The translations under genes were made by a program, and so were the position numbers. Shown here piece after piece: positions 42,231 to 54,024 of a DNA stretch of 64,000 nucleotides. The DNA comes from Xiphydria camelus (lineage: Eukaryota > Arthropoda > Insecta > Hymenoptera > Xiphydriidae): contig OY783191.1 of NCBI GenBank assembly GCA_963678675.1, positions 20,153,111 to 20,217,110 of the forward strand, written 5' to 3'. Numbering within the stretch: position 1 is the stretch's first letter; the number at the start of each line of letters is the position of its first letter. The notes below the pieces were generated by a model. That model did not search any database. It saw only the letters and a program-made list of their open reading frames with translations, and was not told the origin of the DNA.

Positions 42231-42319
42231 TGAACTTCAATGAATTCGTTGCCTTCGAATGATTACTAAAAATCGTTCAAAATATAGTTTTAAATGCAAA
42301 CATTTTTTTTATTCACGTT

Positions 42320-42602
42320 ACCTAGATTTATTTTACTTCTAAGGATTAGTAGAAATAGTTTGAATAATAAAAAAAGTGAAAAAGTTTGAAATTGGCAAAA
42401 AAAAGTGCATGCCCGGGAATCGAACGCGGGACGCCCGCGTGGGAAGTCTGTGGCTTAACCAACTGCGCCGCGCCACCATCTTGGACGCTAAGTATTTCAT
42501 TATAGTACACACTTTACGCGTCAAAACAATTTATATTTTTTTAAATAAACCGACGCGCATTGGACAAAAGTAAAGTATGAGCGTTACTCAGGGGACTTCC
42601 CT
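42320..42602 (-). repeat. tRNA-derived SINE-like module, copy 2
   Basis: Second copy of 34765-35050. The minus strand has GGCGCAGTTGGTTAAGCC and GCGTTCGATTCCCGGGC. It is better preserved than copy 1 at the A and B boxes. Confidence 0.7.
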
Positions 42603-43655
42603 TTCTCTCTATTCTATAAAATAGTTTTTCGGATCGACGACCGACCGAACTATCCGAAACCCACCCCACCAATCGCCCACTGATGCATCGGTCCACCTAT
42701 CGCCTACCGCAGCGTCCTCCCACCAACCGCGTCCCCCCCACCACACGTCGGCCGCCAATGGGATGCAGTATGCTATCGATCGTCAATCGGTGCGGAGCAA
42801 GCCAGTCGAGCAGAGGTCAGTCTACCCGTTTGGCCGGCGTTGCAAGCCAGTCGAACAGATCATTACATATCGTCGGCTTCACATGATTACCATGACGGAA
42901 AAAACTCTACGACAATTTATGTTGTATGGGGCGTCTGGAGACTCGCATACACGCTACGGTTCACCTGATTTGAACTGATTTTCGATCTTGCTCCGGTCGC
43001 CTGTGCAGGTCTGCCACCGCTCCCCATACACGCTCCGGTCTGCCTGCACAGGTCTGCCACTGTACGGTAGACTGTACGGTAGACCGTAGCGTCTGTGGCC
43101 AGCATAAAAGAGCGTACGGGGATCATGATATGGACCATCGATGACTGGTTTCTTTCTTTCGTCCTCAGTAGAAATCCGACACTGCGTCGCCTCATGAGCG
43201 GTGGAATGGGGCACGGTCGAGAGCGTTGAGTGAGGCAGGGTGGAGAGCGCTAAAGTGTGTATTTCGTTACACGTCGCGTGATTTCACTACCCTCAGCTAA
43301 GAAGTTTCACTTTAAAAAGTTTTCCTTCAAAATATTTCCCGTCCCCTGCAGCGCGTCGGTCACCAATCGGCTGTAGTATACTATCAGTCGTTGTTCGGCG
43401 CGCTGCAAGCCAGCTAAGCAGATTACTATACGGTAATTTTGTATTACATCATGGGTCACCCACGGTTGGCAGGCCCGCCTACCCGTTTGGCCGGCGTTTT
43501 GTCGAATTCGAGCGACGCGAAGCGTCGAGAGATAAGTCCGTTGACCGACCGCCGTCCCCTACAAACTTGGGGGAGCGCCGCGACAGCGGCGCGGGGGCGA
43601 TAGCCCCACGGGGGTTGGCGAGCGAAGCGAGCAGGGGGCGGATGCCCCCTAGTAT
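42603..43655. other. Insertion splitting the dispersed repeat; GC-rich, no gene
   Basis: Compared with 35051, about 1.05 kb intervenes between CTTCCCTTT and TATTTATAAAAAAA. It contains duplicated CAGGTCTGCCAC-type and ACGGTAGAC repeats (43005-43095) and a chain of GC-rich hairpins at its right end. Frames are not convincing. Confidence 0.5.
43505..43650. repeat. Chain of GC-rich short palindromes
   Basis: CGACGCGAAGCGTCG, GCGCCGCGACAGCGGCGC, GCGAGCGAAGCGAGC and GGGGGCGGATGCCCCC follow one another within 150 bp. Each forms a compact hairpin. Confidence 0.8.
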
Positions 43656-44026
43656 TTATAAAAAAATTCATTATAATCGGTGCTCCGACTTTCGGAAGGT
43701 CCCCTTGTTAGTGTAATCAAGGCTCGGCGAGGTTTGCAGCGATGGACACAATCTGCTGACAGAGCGAGGTTCGCTGCGATGATGCAACCTTATACTCTAT
43801 TATGTAGATAAGAAATGTTGGTTACGTCCAGCTCAGTCTTTCAAGAACTAACGAATCTTCACTCGAGATTGTTTTGCAGCGATGGACACAACCTGATACT
43901 CAAGTCGATAATGCACGATTTAGTGTAATCAAGACTCGACAAGGTTTGCCGCGATAGATACAACCTGATACTCATGCCGATAAGACACGACGCGGTTCGC
44001 TGTGATGGGCGCAACCTGATACTCTA
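43656..44026. repeat. Dispersed repeat with GTTTGCAGCGATGGACACAA units
   Basis: The unit around GGTTTGCAGCGATGGACACAA occurs three to four times (about 43730, 43865, 43946 and 43990). The same family is at 62830-62920. Confidence 0.75.
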
Positions 44027-44030
44027 TTAA

Positions 44031-44203
44031 GGTAGTGTCAGACACGGCTACTTTTGCTGCGCAGCAGATTAAAAAACTGCGCAACTTGCACTGCTGCAAG
44101 TTGAACACCCATGCAACCTGCAACTTTGCCATTGTAGCCTGGTTGCGCGCGTGCAGTAATTTTAATCTGCTGCGCGGCAAAAGTAGCCGTGTCTGACACT
44201 ACC
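44031..44203. mobile_element. Hairpin MITE with GGTAGTGTCAGACACGG ends
   Basis: 173 bp with arms of about 60 bp including CTGCTGCGCGGCAAAAGTAG. The left flank is TTAA and the right flank TTTA. The ends resemble the unpaired end at 25621. Confidence 0.75.
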
Positions 44204-44405
44204 TTTACACACACTCCGCTGCACGAGGATTCAAATTTGCGCGAAGCATATTTCATGCAAGCTGGCTCGGATATTCCAGAGAGTTTATCCAATGCCCTCT
44301 TTCCTCTTTCGCCGCCGCAGCTTTATCTCCAGTGTCAAGAGCGCTTAAATACCAAACGTCACCACACTCATACCATCGGTCAAATCTCGCTTTCGAAAGA
44401 ACAAC

Positions 44406-45271
44406 ATGTCTTCCAATCAGTGCAAGAATATTGTAAACACCCATCGACAGGCCTTCGAGCTCATCGCTCGCAAAAGAGTAGATCCCACCGAGATCACGCA
44501 ATGGATGCACCGTGGGACCGTGAGGTTGTAGTTACTCGACCGATTGATGCGTCGAGAGGGAATGTCAGTGCCCTACAAACAACGGTACTTGGCCGCTATT
44601 CGACAAGTGGAGAGTTACAGCCGAAAACTCAAGACCCTTGCTCGTGAGAAGTCGACGCCTGGATAAAGGCGAACAGAGACGCAATGACCGCGTCTCGTGG
44701 GAATATCTTCAGTCGGCGTTCGACGGGCGCATCCGCACAGGAGTAATCGTTAACTTGCGAAACCTAGACCCCACAGCTTTCCTAGAGGATGCACAAGCTC
44801 TATTCACACCGCGCATCAAGAACGCCTTGAAGGTGAATTCTGTATTGGAAGGTGAATAGAGCCTCGTCAAGAATGACGAAGAGATCGTCGAATTGAAGAC
44901 CTTCGCTACGAGAAATGTGCAGACCACCAATTTGCAGCAGTGGTTCACCGAGGATGTGCGAGACCCCATTCTCGGACAAATGAACGAATTCCAAAAGCGA
45001 GACTCAGGTTGGACACCATGATTCGTGATTAATTTGACCATCAAAGTTAACCGATATAACCCTATGAGGGGTAGCTTCTACCTGGAACTTCCAAAGTTTA
45101 TCGGGAGGAAGGAAGCATGTGTTAACGTGCAGAACACCGACAACCAATGTTTAAAGTGGGCACTCTTTTCTGCACTGCATCCCGTTGATCGGCAAGATCT
45201 CAAACGTGTGTTAAAGTACAGACCATACGAGAACGAACTGAATCAGGAAATCTTGGAATCTTTGTGGGAAT
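44406..45271 (+). pseudogene. Polinton-like family B DNA polymerase relic, 5' part
   Basis: An upstream piece (MSSNQCKNIVNTHRQAFELI, 44406) and a later frame (44638-45271) carry landmarks of the N-terminal region of insect Polinton/Maverick-like polB proteins. These are WEYLQSAFDGRIRTGVIVNL, LQQWFTEDVRDPILGQMNEF, GSFYLELPKFIGRKEACVNV and NTDNQCLKWALFSALHP. Stops at about 44857 and 45021 and a frame change upstream show decay. The gene is then cut by a hAT-like insertion and resumes at 50641. Intact relatives replicate the element by protein-primed synthesis. Confidence 0.65.
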
Positions 45272-46425
45272 CAGGGATGGGCGTTATAAGAAAAATGAAT
45301 AATTGAATGACTAATAAATAAGATTAAATTTTCATTCATCATTCAAAATTTTTTGAATAACGAATACATTTTTATTCATCATTCAAATAATTTTGAATAA
45401 CGAATAAATTTTCATTCATCATTCAAATAATTTTGAATGATGAATACATTTTCATTCGTCATTCAAATAGTTTTGAATAACAAATAAATTTGTATTCGCC
45501 ATTCAAATAATTTTGAATAACGAATACATTTTCATTCATCATTCAAATAATTTTGAATAATGAATAAATTTTCATTCATCATTCAAATAATTTTGAATAA
45601 TGAATACATTTTCATTCATCATTCAAATAGTTTTGAATAACGAATAAATTTTTATTCATCATTCAAATAATTTTAAATAACGAATACATTTTCATTCATC
45701 ATTCCGCCATTCTCACTTGCTTGCTTCACCGGGTAGACGATCAAGGTAAATTCGAGTTATCTAAAGGAGGTATACTAATAGAAAAAAAAGTGCTAGTAGA
45801 TGTAATATCTTTCCTTTATTGTCTATATAGAATGACACCAAATCTATACGATAAGTCTAATGGAGTCTAAAATCTTATACTACGGAATTACAAAAATATA
45901 TCAAATTAATTGTTTGATGGCATTCAGATATGCTACGATTCTGTTTGGGCACTGTGCGATCAATGCTAGATCTCCGCGGGGTCGTAAAGTCCGCAGACAC
46001 TCGTTCTTGACACAGCTACTGACCAAACATACCGCTAGGCGGATTATAAGGAGGTTCATCGGCTAATCAAGTTTCTATACATTTGCTTGAAATTTGGACC
46101 ATATGATATTAATGGTTCTATCTATACATTCATCAAATTATTAGAACCGTGCCCATACCAAAGTGGAGATGTTCACTTTCAAAGTTGGGAGTTTTAACAT
46201 GCAAGGTATAGGCAAAACATAAGCTAGAGGGCCGTTTTCATTTATAGCAGCAGAAATTGTCTACATATTTTGTTAAAAAACTAATATATGATGTATGATG
46301 ATGTTGGGAATGACATATTACAAGATAGGGATACCCAGCCATACCGTTTTTACGTAATAGTAATTCAAAGTACTTAACTTGACAGTATTTTTAACGCATC
46401 GATCTTGTGACGTAGCGTTTCGCCG
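45272..46425 (+). repeat. Left ~1.1-kb terminal inverted repeat of the hAT-like element
   Basis: Includes about ten copies of a 40-bp AT-rich unit (ATTCAAATAATTTTGAATAA start; 45330-45700), then non-repetitive sequence with the frame 45860-46066. That frame recurs nearly unchanged at 49942-50148 in the right arm. The frame is conserved because the arms are duplicates, not because of recognisable coding. Confidence 0.85.
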
Positions 46426-47196
46426 AGGGCCCGCGATGCCCTCCGCTAAACCACTAAACGGCGGCTACGCCGCCACTCGCGGGACTGAAACCGATGGGCG
46501 CCAAGTGCGGATGCGGATGCGGCCGCACCACGTGGAGAAACAAACGCACTCTCCGTCTAGGAATGAAATCCGCGTGATCGGAAGGACAGAACCTACGGGC
46601 GAGGGCGCAAAATGAAACCAAAAGCACCGTCGACTACTCGCTAAACTCTTTATTCTCTCGAATATCGGGACGGTGGTCCCCGCACGCCGCTCGTACCCGA
46701 GGAACGATCTCCGGCGCGGTAGCGGTGCCGCGTGCACCTCGCTAATCGCTGCGACGGGAAACGCTATCCGGAACACGCGCCTACGTCGACGCTCTACGCT
46801 AGGCCGTGCCGACACAAAAGAACTAGCAACGCTCGTCGGCGACGATGGGACGCGAACGCGACCACGCTCAAGCACGACGAGCCGCGGGAACGATACGCGT
46901 TGTCCTCCCTATGTTAGCGCAGATCGCTAAGCGTTAGCACGGACCGCGAAACGATAGCCTAGCTCGCGATACAATAGGCAGCGCCGTTGAGACGCCCCGG
47001 ACAAAGGCCACGCGTGCACCCCGTCGGGAGCACGTGGCGTACGGCGAGAACGGGTCAAGACCGAGCGCGAGGAAGCAGAAGATGCGTACCGGTTAACGTT
47101 GCTCTTCACGTCCTCTCCTTCATCGTCGTCCTCCTCGGTCGCGGGTCGATCGTTCGATCCTTTCTCGCTCTCTCTCTCTATATATATATATATATA
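46410..47196. other. GC-rich core, unit 1 (no gene)
   Basis: Begins TGACGTAGCGTTTCGCCGAG and resembles unit 2 at 48337. Long frames on both strands are explained by high GC content. An AATAAA lies on the minus strand near 46650. It is cut at 47197 by a MITE after a CT/TA tract. Confidence 0.5.
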
Positions 47197-47626
47197 TGTG
47201 ACGCGGCAGGATAAAAGGTGTCTTACTGCCAAAAATTGCATCTTCTGTTTTTGGGTGACTATTGGGGCTTATGTTCTCCTCTTTCATGTACTCATAGTGC
47301 CGACCTCCAAAATCCAAGATTCAGGGCTTGTAAATGAAATAATCACAAATTAAGAAATCCCTATATTCAAAAGTGGCAAATAAATTGCACTTCACACGCA
47401 AAATGATATAGTAAATCATTATACTACGCTAAAGAACATCAGTGGGACGCCTTCGAAGTCCTTCCCCACAAAACAAACTATGCTGGTGTATGCGGTCGAC
47501 CTCGGGTTCTCTTAGCTGGAGGCGTTGCAGATGGTGTGCTCTTCGGTGTAGGTTTTCCTTTCATTGCGCGTGTTTCTCGCTACACGGGTTTTGGCAGTAA
47601 GACACCTTTTATCCTGCCGCGTCACA
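47197..47626. mobile_element. 430-bp hairpin-ended MITE (TA target)
   Basis: Ends TGTGACGCGGCAGGATAAAA and inverse with arms of about 38 bp, flanked by TA within the (TA)n tract at 47195-47196 and 47627-47628. Confidence 0.85.
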
Positions 47627-47773
47627 TATATCTCGTCCTCGAGTCGTCGAGCTCCTTGCTGCATCCGTTTGGGTCGTCCGTGTGGCGAAGTAGTACATTG
47701 GCGTAAATGGAGGAGTGCACATGAAGGCAGTAGAATATTTTATTGCCGTAACGTCGACGTTGCGGTACCGCTG

Positions 47774-48163
47774 AGGCCCGGTGCACATGAGCGTATTTTA
47801 ATGTGCTGGTCCGCTGCATAAAAATACGCACGTCTCAGAAGTACACTGGCTCCAATGGAGCAGTTTACACGGGACGTCGACGTAGCCCGACGTTGTTTCA
47901 CCGCAGAGCGGTGCATTCTACTGCCTTCGTGTGCACTCCTCCATTTACGCCAATGTACTACTTCGCCGCACGGACGACCCAAACGGACCTGCAGTGTAGC
48001 GGACACCGCAGGTAGAATTTTGCCGCAGCGGCACCGCTCGGCGGTGAAACAACGTCGACGTCCTGTGTGAACTACTCCATTGGAGCCGATGTACTTCTGA
48101 GACGTGCGTATTTTTACGCAGCGTTACCGCACGTCAAAATACGCTCGTGGGCACCAGGCCTAA
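47774..48163. mobile_element. Harbinger-like MITE (GGCCCGGTGCACAC family), full-length
   Basis: About 390-bp foldback, starting GGCCCGGTGCACATGAGCG and ending CGCTCGTGGGCACCAGGCC. Flanks are TGA and TAA, compatible with a mutated TWA target. Related pieces at 47640-47773 suggest it inserted into another copy of the same family. Confidence 0.7.
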
Positions 48164-48336
48164 TTGGGACGCGGAAACTACCCAACGTCATCTATTGTTT
48201 TAATGTCTTTCTCTCCTAGCCAATCGGGGCACACCGCTTCAACCCCCACTAGTTACACTATCATTCTCGTACAACCAATCAGAGCGTACCGCATCACCCT
48301 CGCTATCCCCACTAACTAATAGATGAAACGTATTAT

Positions 48337-49603
48337 GACGTAGCGTTTCGGTGAGGGCCCTCGGTGCCCTCCGCTACGCCACTATCAAGCGGCTACGCTG
48401 CCGCGCGCACGACGACGGAACGATGGGCGCCAGACGGGTCACGATCCCGCCACTCAGGGAAACGAACGCGGTCCCTGAAAACGGACGAGAACCGGGGGAT
48501 CGGAAACGGTCCGATCTCCGTCGGGCTCGGCTACCTCTAGCAGATGGTAGAGGGGCGGTTCGAGGTGCGCGGGCTGGGACCCGGGAGGATAGATTCGCGG
48601 ACGGGTTCGCGAAAAAGAGCCTCGACTACGTCCAGAGAGAACAACGTTTATTTGACGGGGAACTCAACGATGGTCCCCGAACGACGCTCGCGGGCGTTAA
48701 ACAAACGAAACACCGAAACGGTGCCGCACAACGCCGCGGATACCGCTCGATTCGCCGACGAGACGAAACGCTCGCGCGGAGGCGCTAATAAAACGATAAT
48801 GGTGCGGACGTGAGTCGGAGAACGGTCATACGAAAGAGGGAGCGTACCGGGGCTGCAGCGATCGTCCTCGGCTGGGCGCGTCCCGGCTCCTCGACTTCCG
48901 GGCTGCCGATCCGGTGACCCTCTCGGCTCCGGCCTCAGCCTCCGGGGATGACTCGATCTCGCTCGCGTAGGAGATATCCCCGATGGAGCTCGTCGTACCT
49001 CCTCCTCGTCTCGCTCTTCTCGGAGTTGCGGTGGCGGATCGCACGACACTACGCGACTCTCGATTCGTTTTCGGATCTCGCTCGCTTTCTCTCACGGAAA
49101 CTCTTAACGAACGTGCGTTATCGAACGCAGACGAAATCAACTGACTCGCTCTTCCGACTTCCTCCCCGCTCCGACTCCTCGACGGTCTTTCTTTTCGCGA
49201 AAAGAAACGGTGACGTCGACGCCTCGATACCGTCCGTGTTGTCGTTCGATCCTTCGACGCGGATCGACGACAAACCGTTAGCCGGCGGCTCGTGCATTCG
49301 ACGCATGCACGTACGGACGCCTCTTCCGTCTCGGCGCCGCGACCTTACGTCCACCCTAACGCCGTGCCCTTTCGGCGGTAGATTAGCACGTCAGACCGCG
49401 AAAGAGTCGTCTACCTACTTCTTGTGACGCGGAGCGATTCTCCACGTCACAGTATAAAAGCAGTATCCAACTGTGTAGTAATCAGTGCACAGAACGAAAA
49501 GTACCGCTTGTACAGTGCATTCAGTGTGCAAGGGCTCTAACTTGTAATAAGACGGTTCGTCTTCATCTCATACGCTGGCCCTCAGCGAAACGCTACGTCA
49601 CAA
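48337..49603. other. GC-rich core, unit 2 with 25-bp inverted ends
   Basis: Starts TGACGTAGCGTTTCGGTGAG and ends with the near-perfect inverse GGCCCTCAGCGAAACGCTAC. Unit 1 at 46410 shares the start and several internal blocks. Frames at 48351-49427 occur on both strands and lack motifs, so no gene is called. It carries a clear core promoter near its right end. Confidence 0.55.
49453..49486 (+). promoter_or_regulatory. Arthropod-type core promoter (TATA + TCAGT initiator)
   Basis: TATAAAAG at 49453-49460 is followed by TCAGT at 49482-49486, placing the initiator A 31 bp after the first T of the TATA box. This is the arthropod Pol II spacing. Transcription would run rightward into the right inverted repeat. 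Confidence 0.6.
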
Positions 49604-50640
49604 GATCGATGCGTTAAAAATACTGTCAAGTTAAGTACTTTGAATTACTGTTACGTAAGAACGGTATGGCTGGGTATCCCTATCTTGTAATATGTCATTC
49701 CTAACATCATCATACATCATATATTAGTTTTTTAACAAAGTATTTAGACAATTTCTGCTGCTATAAATGAAAACGGCCCTCTAGCTTATGTTTTGCCTAT
49801 ACCTTGCATGTTAAAACTCCCAACATTGAAAGTGAACATCTCCACTTTGGTATGGGCACGGTTTTAATAATTTGATGAATGTATAAATAGAACTATTAAT
49901 AACACATGGTCCAAATTTCAAGCAAATATATAGAAACTTGATTAGCCGATGAACCTCCTTAAAATCCGCCTAGCGGTATGTTTGGTTAGTAGCCGTGTCA
50001 GGAACGAGTGTCTGCGGACTTTACGACCCCGCGGAGATCTAGCATTGATCGCACAGTGCCCAAACAGAATCGTAGCATATCTGAATGCCATCAAAGAATT
50101 AATTTGATATATTTTTGTAATTCCGTAGTATAAGATTTTAGACTCCATTAGACTTATCGTATAGATTTGGAGTCATTCTATATAGACAATAAAGGAAAGA
50201 TATTACATCTACTAGCACTTTTTTTTCTATTAGTATACCTCCTAACTCGAATTTACCTTGATCGTCTACCAGGTGAAGCAAGCAAGTGAGAATGACGGAA
50301 TGATGAATGAAAATTTATTCTTTCTCCAAAATTATTTGAATGATGAATGAAAATTGATTCATTATTCAAAATTATTTGAATGATGAATGAAAATTTATTC
50401 ATTATTCAAAATTATTTGAATGATGAATAAAAATTTAATGGTTATTCAAAACTAGTTGAATGATTAATAAAAATTTATTCGTTATTTAAACAATTTTGAA
50501 TGATGAATGAAAATTTATTCATTATTCAAAAAATGGTGAGTGATGAATGAAAATTTATTCATTATTCAAAGATAATGAAATAATGAATAAAAATTTATTT
50601 TTCATTTGAATAAAAATTAATTCAAATACGCCCATCCCTG
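49580..50640 (-). repeat. Right ~1.06-kb terminal inverted repeat of the hAT-like element
   Basis: Inverse of 45272-46425, from CTACGTCACAAGATCGATGC to the 40-bp AT-rich repeats (50300-50620) and terminal ACGCCCATCCCTG. Confidence 0.85.
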
Positions 50641-51324
50641 GTGGGAATAGACTTTCCAGTGATGCCGAGAGAGATTCCAAAGTTTGAAAAGCAGAACGAG
50701 GTCTCGATCAACATGTACATTCAGCAGAAGCGAAAGGAAAAATTTGTGGCCGCTCCCATCCACATTACCTCACTGAAAAAGGACAAGCATGTGAATCTGC
50801 TCATGATCCAAGATCACTATGTTGATGAGGAATCGGGTAAGGAGGAGGAGGAGAACAAGGACGTCGAAACACCCATCATCTACCACTATGTCTGGATGAA
50901 GGACCTTTCTCGACTAGTCGACATACAGCTTTCAAGAAGGAATGGAAAGAAATACATCTGCGATCGCTGCCTTCATTACTTCAGAAGCCTCGAAGACTTG
51001 AACACCCACGAAGTCGACTGCACAGAGATGAACCGATGCAAGATCAAGTTGCCCACTCCGATGCACAGCAAATTGAAATTCCAGAATTTCAACTACAAGG
51101 AAAAGGTGCCGTTCATCGTCTATGCCGACTCTGAGTGTCTCCTGAAGAATGTCGAGCAGCAACAGCAGACGAACAAGACGAAAGTGTGCCAAGTGCACAA
51201 ACCCTTCAGCGTGAGATACTATGTGAGATGTTGTTACGACGATACGTTATCCCGTTACAACAATTTTCGAGGCTCGAAAACTGCCGAATGGTTTGCGCAT
51301 GAACTCTCAAAGCTAGCCGAGTAG
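50641..51324 (+). pseudogene. Polinton-like family B DNA polymerase relic, 3' part
   Basis: An open frame of 227 residues continues the gene interrupted at 45271. Landmarks are FPVMPREIPKFEKQNEVSIN, HYVWMKDLSRLVDIQLSRRN, a zinc-finger-type CDRCLHYFRSLEDLNTHEVDC and VPFIVYADSECLL. The last is probably the exonuclease-I motif region of polB, with D and E. The frame ends at an early stop in WFAHELSKLAE, where the R1-type LINE begins; the polymerase catalytic domain is absent. Codon use is more GC-rich than the flanks. Confidence 0.7.
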
Positions 51325-53094
51325 GTTGAGGGAGTCTTCTCCCCCGTGGCGGCCACCTTTCGGGGTGTGGTGAGGCTCTGAGCGCCGCGACGGGCAGTCA
51401 ACTAAGAGCCGGCCGATCCCTGGTGGGGATCACCCGTGATGGCGGGGTGGGGTGTCACCGGTGTTCCTCCCGACCTTACTGGGGGCCCAAGCTAGTGGCC
51501 TGTGTAACCGTGCCAAGGGCTGCGTGGCACCAGGGGAGTGGTGTTCCAAACGGTACCTTCTGGGCACCAGGCCGCACCCAGTCGTATTGAGGCCTTACGG
51601 CGGCAACCGCGGCTCTGCCGTCGCGGATTTGATACTTCCCTAGGTATTCGTGGGTCCAAGATGAGTAGAACTAATTTAAAAGATGAGTCTAGTGTGGAAG
51701 TAGGTGGAGCTGGCTCTCGGAGCGGCTCGCGGAGGGGGTCCGATGGATCGGTCTCGAGAAGTGGGCGCCCAATGGTTCTCAGGGAGCTGAGAACATCGTG
51801 ATTGAGCCCGATGAGGAGTTCATGGCGGGGCTGGAGGAGAGGGCTCATTTGTTTAGCGAGATTCCCCTTCCACCCAGGGAAAGGAAGGCGACTAGTGGGG
51901 CGGCTAGGGGGACCCTTGGGATGTCCCCGAGGGTTCGGCCTCACCCGTCATTGGTCGGGATACAGTGGGGAAGAGGAGGAAGGCGCCTCCTCTTAGCCCT
52001 GAATCCGATACCGATAGCGATGGAGAGGCAATACCCCCTCCCTCATCGAGGAGGTTGAGGTCTTCCCGGAAGGTAGTCGAGGAGGCAAACCCTAGCGATA
52101 GGGAGCGTTCGGATCGGGAGCGCTCGGATGCAGAGGGTCCTGTACGCAATTCAGAATCGACTGATCGGCGTGGGTATACGGATATGGAGCTTGACGGTTT
52201 CAGGGGCATGGATGCCGTTGCTGTTGGAGAGGCCATGAAGCGGTGGATCCGTGCTATTGAGACCGTCAGGACGAAGAGTGGGAATCTCGAGGGTGTGTTG
52301 AACAGAAAACTCAAGGTTGCTGGCAAGTGCCTGTCTGATGCCATGGTTGTTCTGGTAGAAAAGGCGGCGGAAAAGGGTGACCCTACTTTGATGAGAATGA
52401 GGAATAAGGAACTTACCTGTCAGCTAGAAGAGAAGGAAAGAACGATTGCGCGCCTGCGGGAGGAGGTTAGACTGGCACGTGCTCCACGCCTTCCCCCCCC
52501 CCCCCCCAACCCACCCCCAGGAAGAAGTCCCGCAGTCTTCGTTCGGATTCGGAGATTGAAATGGAGGCTGAAATGCCCCCCCCCCAGTCCCTAAGGGATT
52601 ACGGGTGAAGCCGATGGAAGTGGACAAGGGGTTCCGTAAGAACGGCGGAATCGGTAGTAAGAGTAAGAGGGATGGGAGTGACAGGCCCCCCCCTGCTGGG
52701 CCCTCCGGGGTTCAGCCTCCTGCTTGTAAGGCTTTCTCCTATGTCGGGGCTGCTGCGGAACCGATATTCACTCCGTCATCGGTTAACCTGGAATCAGTTG
52801 AACATTTGGATAAGATTAAAGAACAGATGGAATTTTTGGAAGTTCTTCATAGGAAAGTCCTGCAGGGTCTAAATTAGAGTGCGGGCCCCTCGGTGATTGA
52901 GGGTGTCCGTGATGCAGGAGGCAGGAGTGATCGCACTGCTGGTGTGGACACGTGGCAGGAGGCTCTTACTTCTCGTAAGGCCAAGCGAACGTTGAGACGC
53001 AGTGTGACGTGCGGTGACTCAGAGTGAGGTGCGGTGACTCAGAGTGAGGTGAACAGCGTGGGTGAAGTGTGCTGCGTACCCTGGGTGGTGTGAA

Positions 53095-53200
53095 AGATGA
53101 CTGCGCCGGTCGCTTAACAGGCAAACCTGAGTGTACATGTGACCACATGTATACTCAGGTTTGTCTGTATAAGTGACCTGCGCAGGCAGACCTCTCCGGT
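53095..53200. repeat. Hairpin of about 105 bp
   Basis: CAAACCTGAGTGTACATGTG pairs with CACATGTATACTCAGGTTTG around a 2-bp centre near 53140. Outer similarity includes GACTGCGCC/GACCTGCGC. Confidence 0.75.
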
Positions 53201-53348
53201 GCAATGCTTCAAAGCCCATCGGAACCGAGGAAACTGAAGTGGTCGGTCCTGGTCCCGGCTAGGAATCTCGAACCGCTATTCGATTTTTACCGCTATAAAA
53301 TGTAGTAACCCTTGAAGGTTAAACGGGCTTTAGATCAAATCTAGTTGC

Positions 53349-53993
53349 ATACACTGTAAAAAATCGGGAGAGAATCCGGAGTGAATTTTCACTCCCATCA
53401 CTCGAAATTTCGGAGTGACAAAAAGAACTCCGCGGACGGAGTGAACATGGAGTTTTTTTTCAGCGGATTGATTGCGGAGTGATTTCGCATCAATTTCAGT
53501 GAATATAGATTTAATTCACAAAAATTCACATTATCAATTAAATACAATAAAATTCACAAAAACATTTAAATACAATGCTTAACCTTGAAATAAATTTGTA
53601 TTTGACTAAAAAATTCTTTTCTGGAAAATTGCAAATAATAACAGTGTAATAAATTAAAATTCACTATGTTACATAGTTGAAAAATTAAAGTATCATATCT
53701 GTACCCCGGATAAAAGTGTATTAAGTCCAATTTTTACAAATTTTTACTTTTATCCTGGGGTACAGATATACACATGGTATCAATACCTAATTGATCATTT
53801 AACATACCTATAGAAACTAATCTCCAGTTAGTAACGATAAATTACTAGGCTTATCAAATTCAAAACAAAAACTCAAACTCAACTCTTTATTTTCAATGAC
53901 AAGAAATTCATTGAACTCAAAACTGTCGTATGATTCACATTAATCTTGACAACCGTCATGCAAATATTATTTTTACGAGTAATGTTTTTATGA

Positions 53994-54024
<31 letters not shown>

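Larger units (their letters stand above)
45272..50640. mobile_element. hAT-like element, 5.37 kb, 8-bp target duplication
   Basis: Terminal CAGGGATGGGCGT in inverse orientation, flanked by the perfect 8-bp duplication GTGGGAAT (45264-45271 and 50641-50648). Eight-base duplications with CAGGG-type ends are hAT hallmarks. The ends belong to inverted repeats of about 1.1 kb. No hAT transposase is visible inside, so the element is non-autonomous, with further MITEs nested in its GC-rich core. The interrupted sequence on both sides is the same polB relic. Confidence 0.9.

Noticed and set aside
43505..43650. Bacterial contamination of the assembly
   Set aside because: Both flanks are continuous with insect-type dispersed repeats found elsewhere in the window, so a chimera is not needed to explain it.
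45330..45700. CRISPR-like array of 40-bp repeats
   Set aside because: Units are contiguous AT-rich tandem repeats without unique spacers, inside a eukaryotic transposon end.
45860..46066. 68-residue frame duplicated at 49942-50148
   Set aside because: Lies in the two arms of the hAT-like inverted repeat; duplication explains the similarity.
46379..49427. Many long frames in the GC-rich core
   Set aside because: Frames overlap on both strands, lack motifs and are expected from low stop-codon frequency at high GC.
51492..52627. Antisense frames over the R1 LINE 5' half
   Set aside because: Shadows of ORF1 and the 5' UTR; the sense strand carries the recognisable gag-type sequence.
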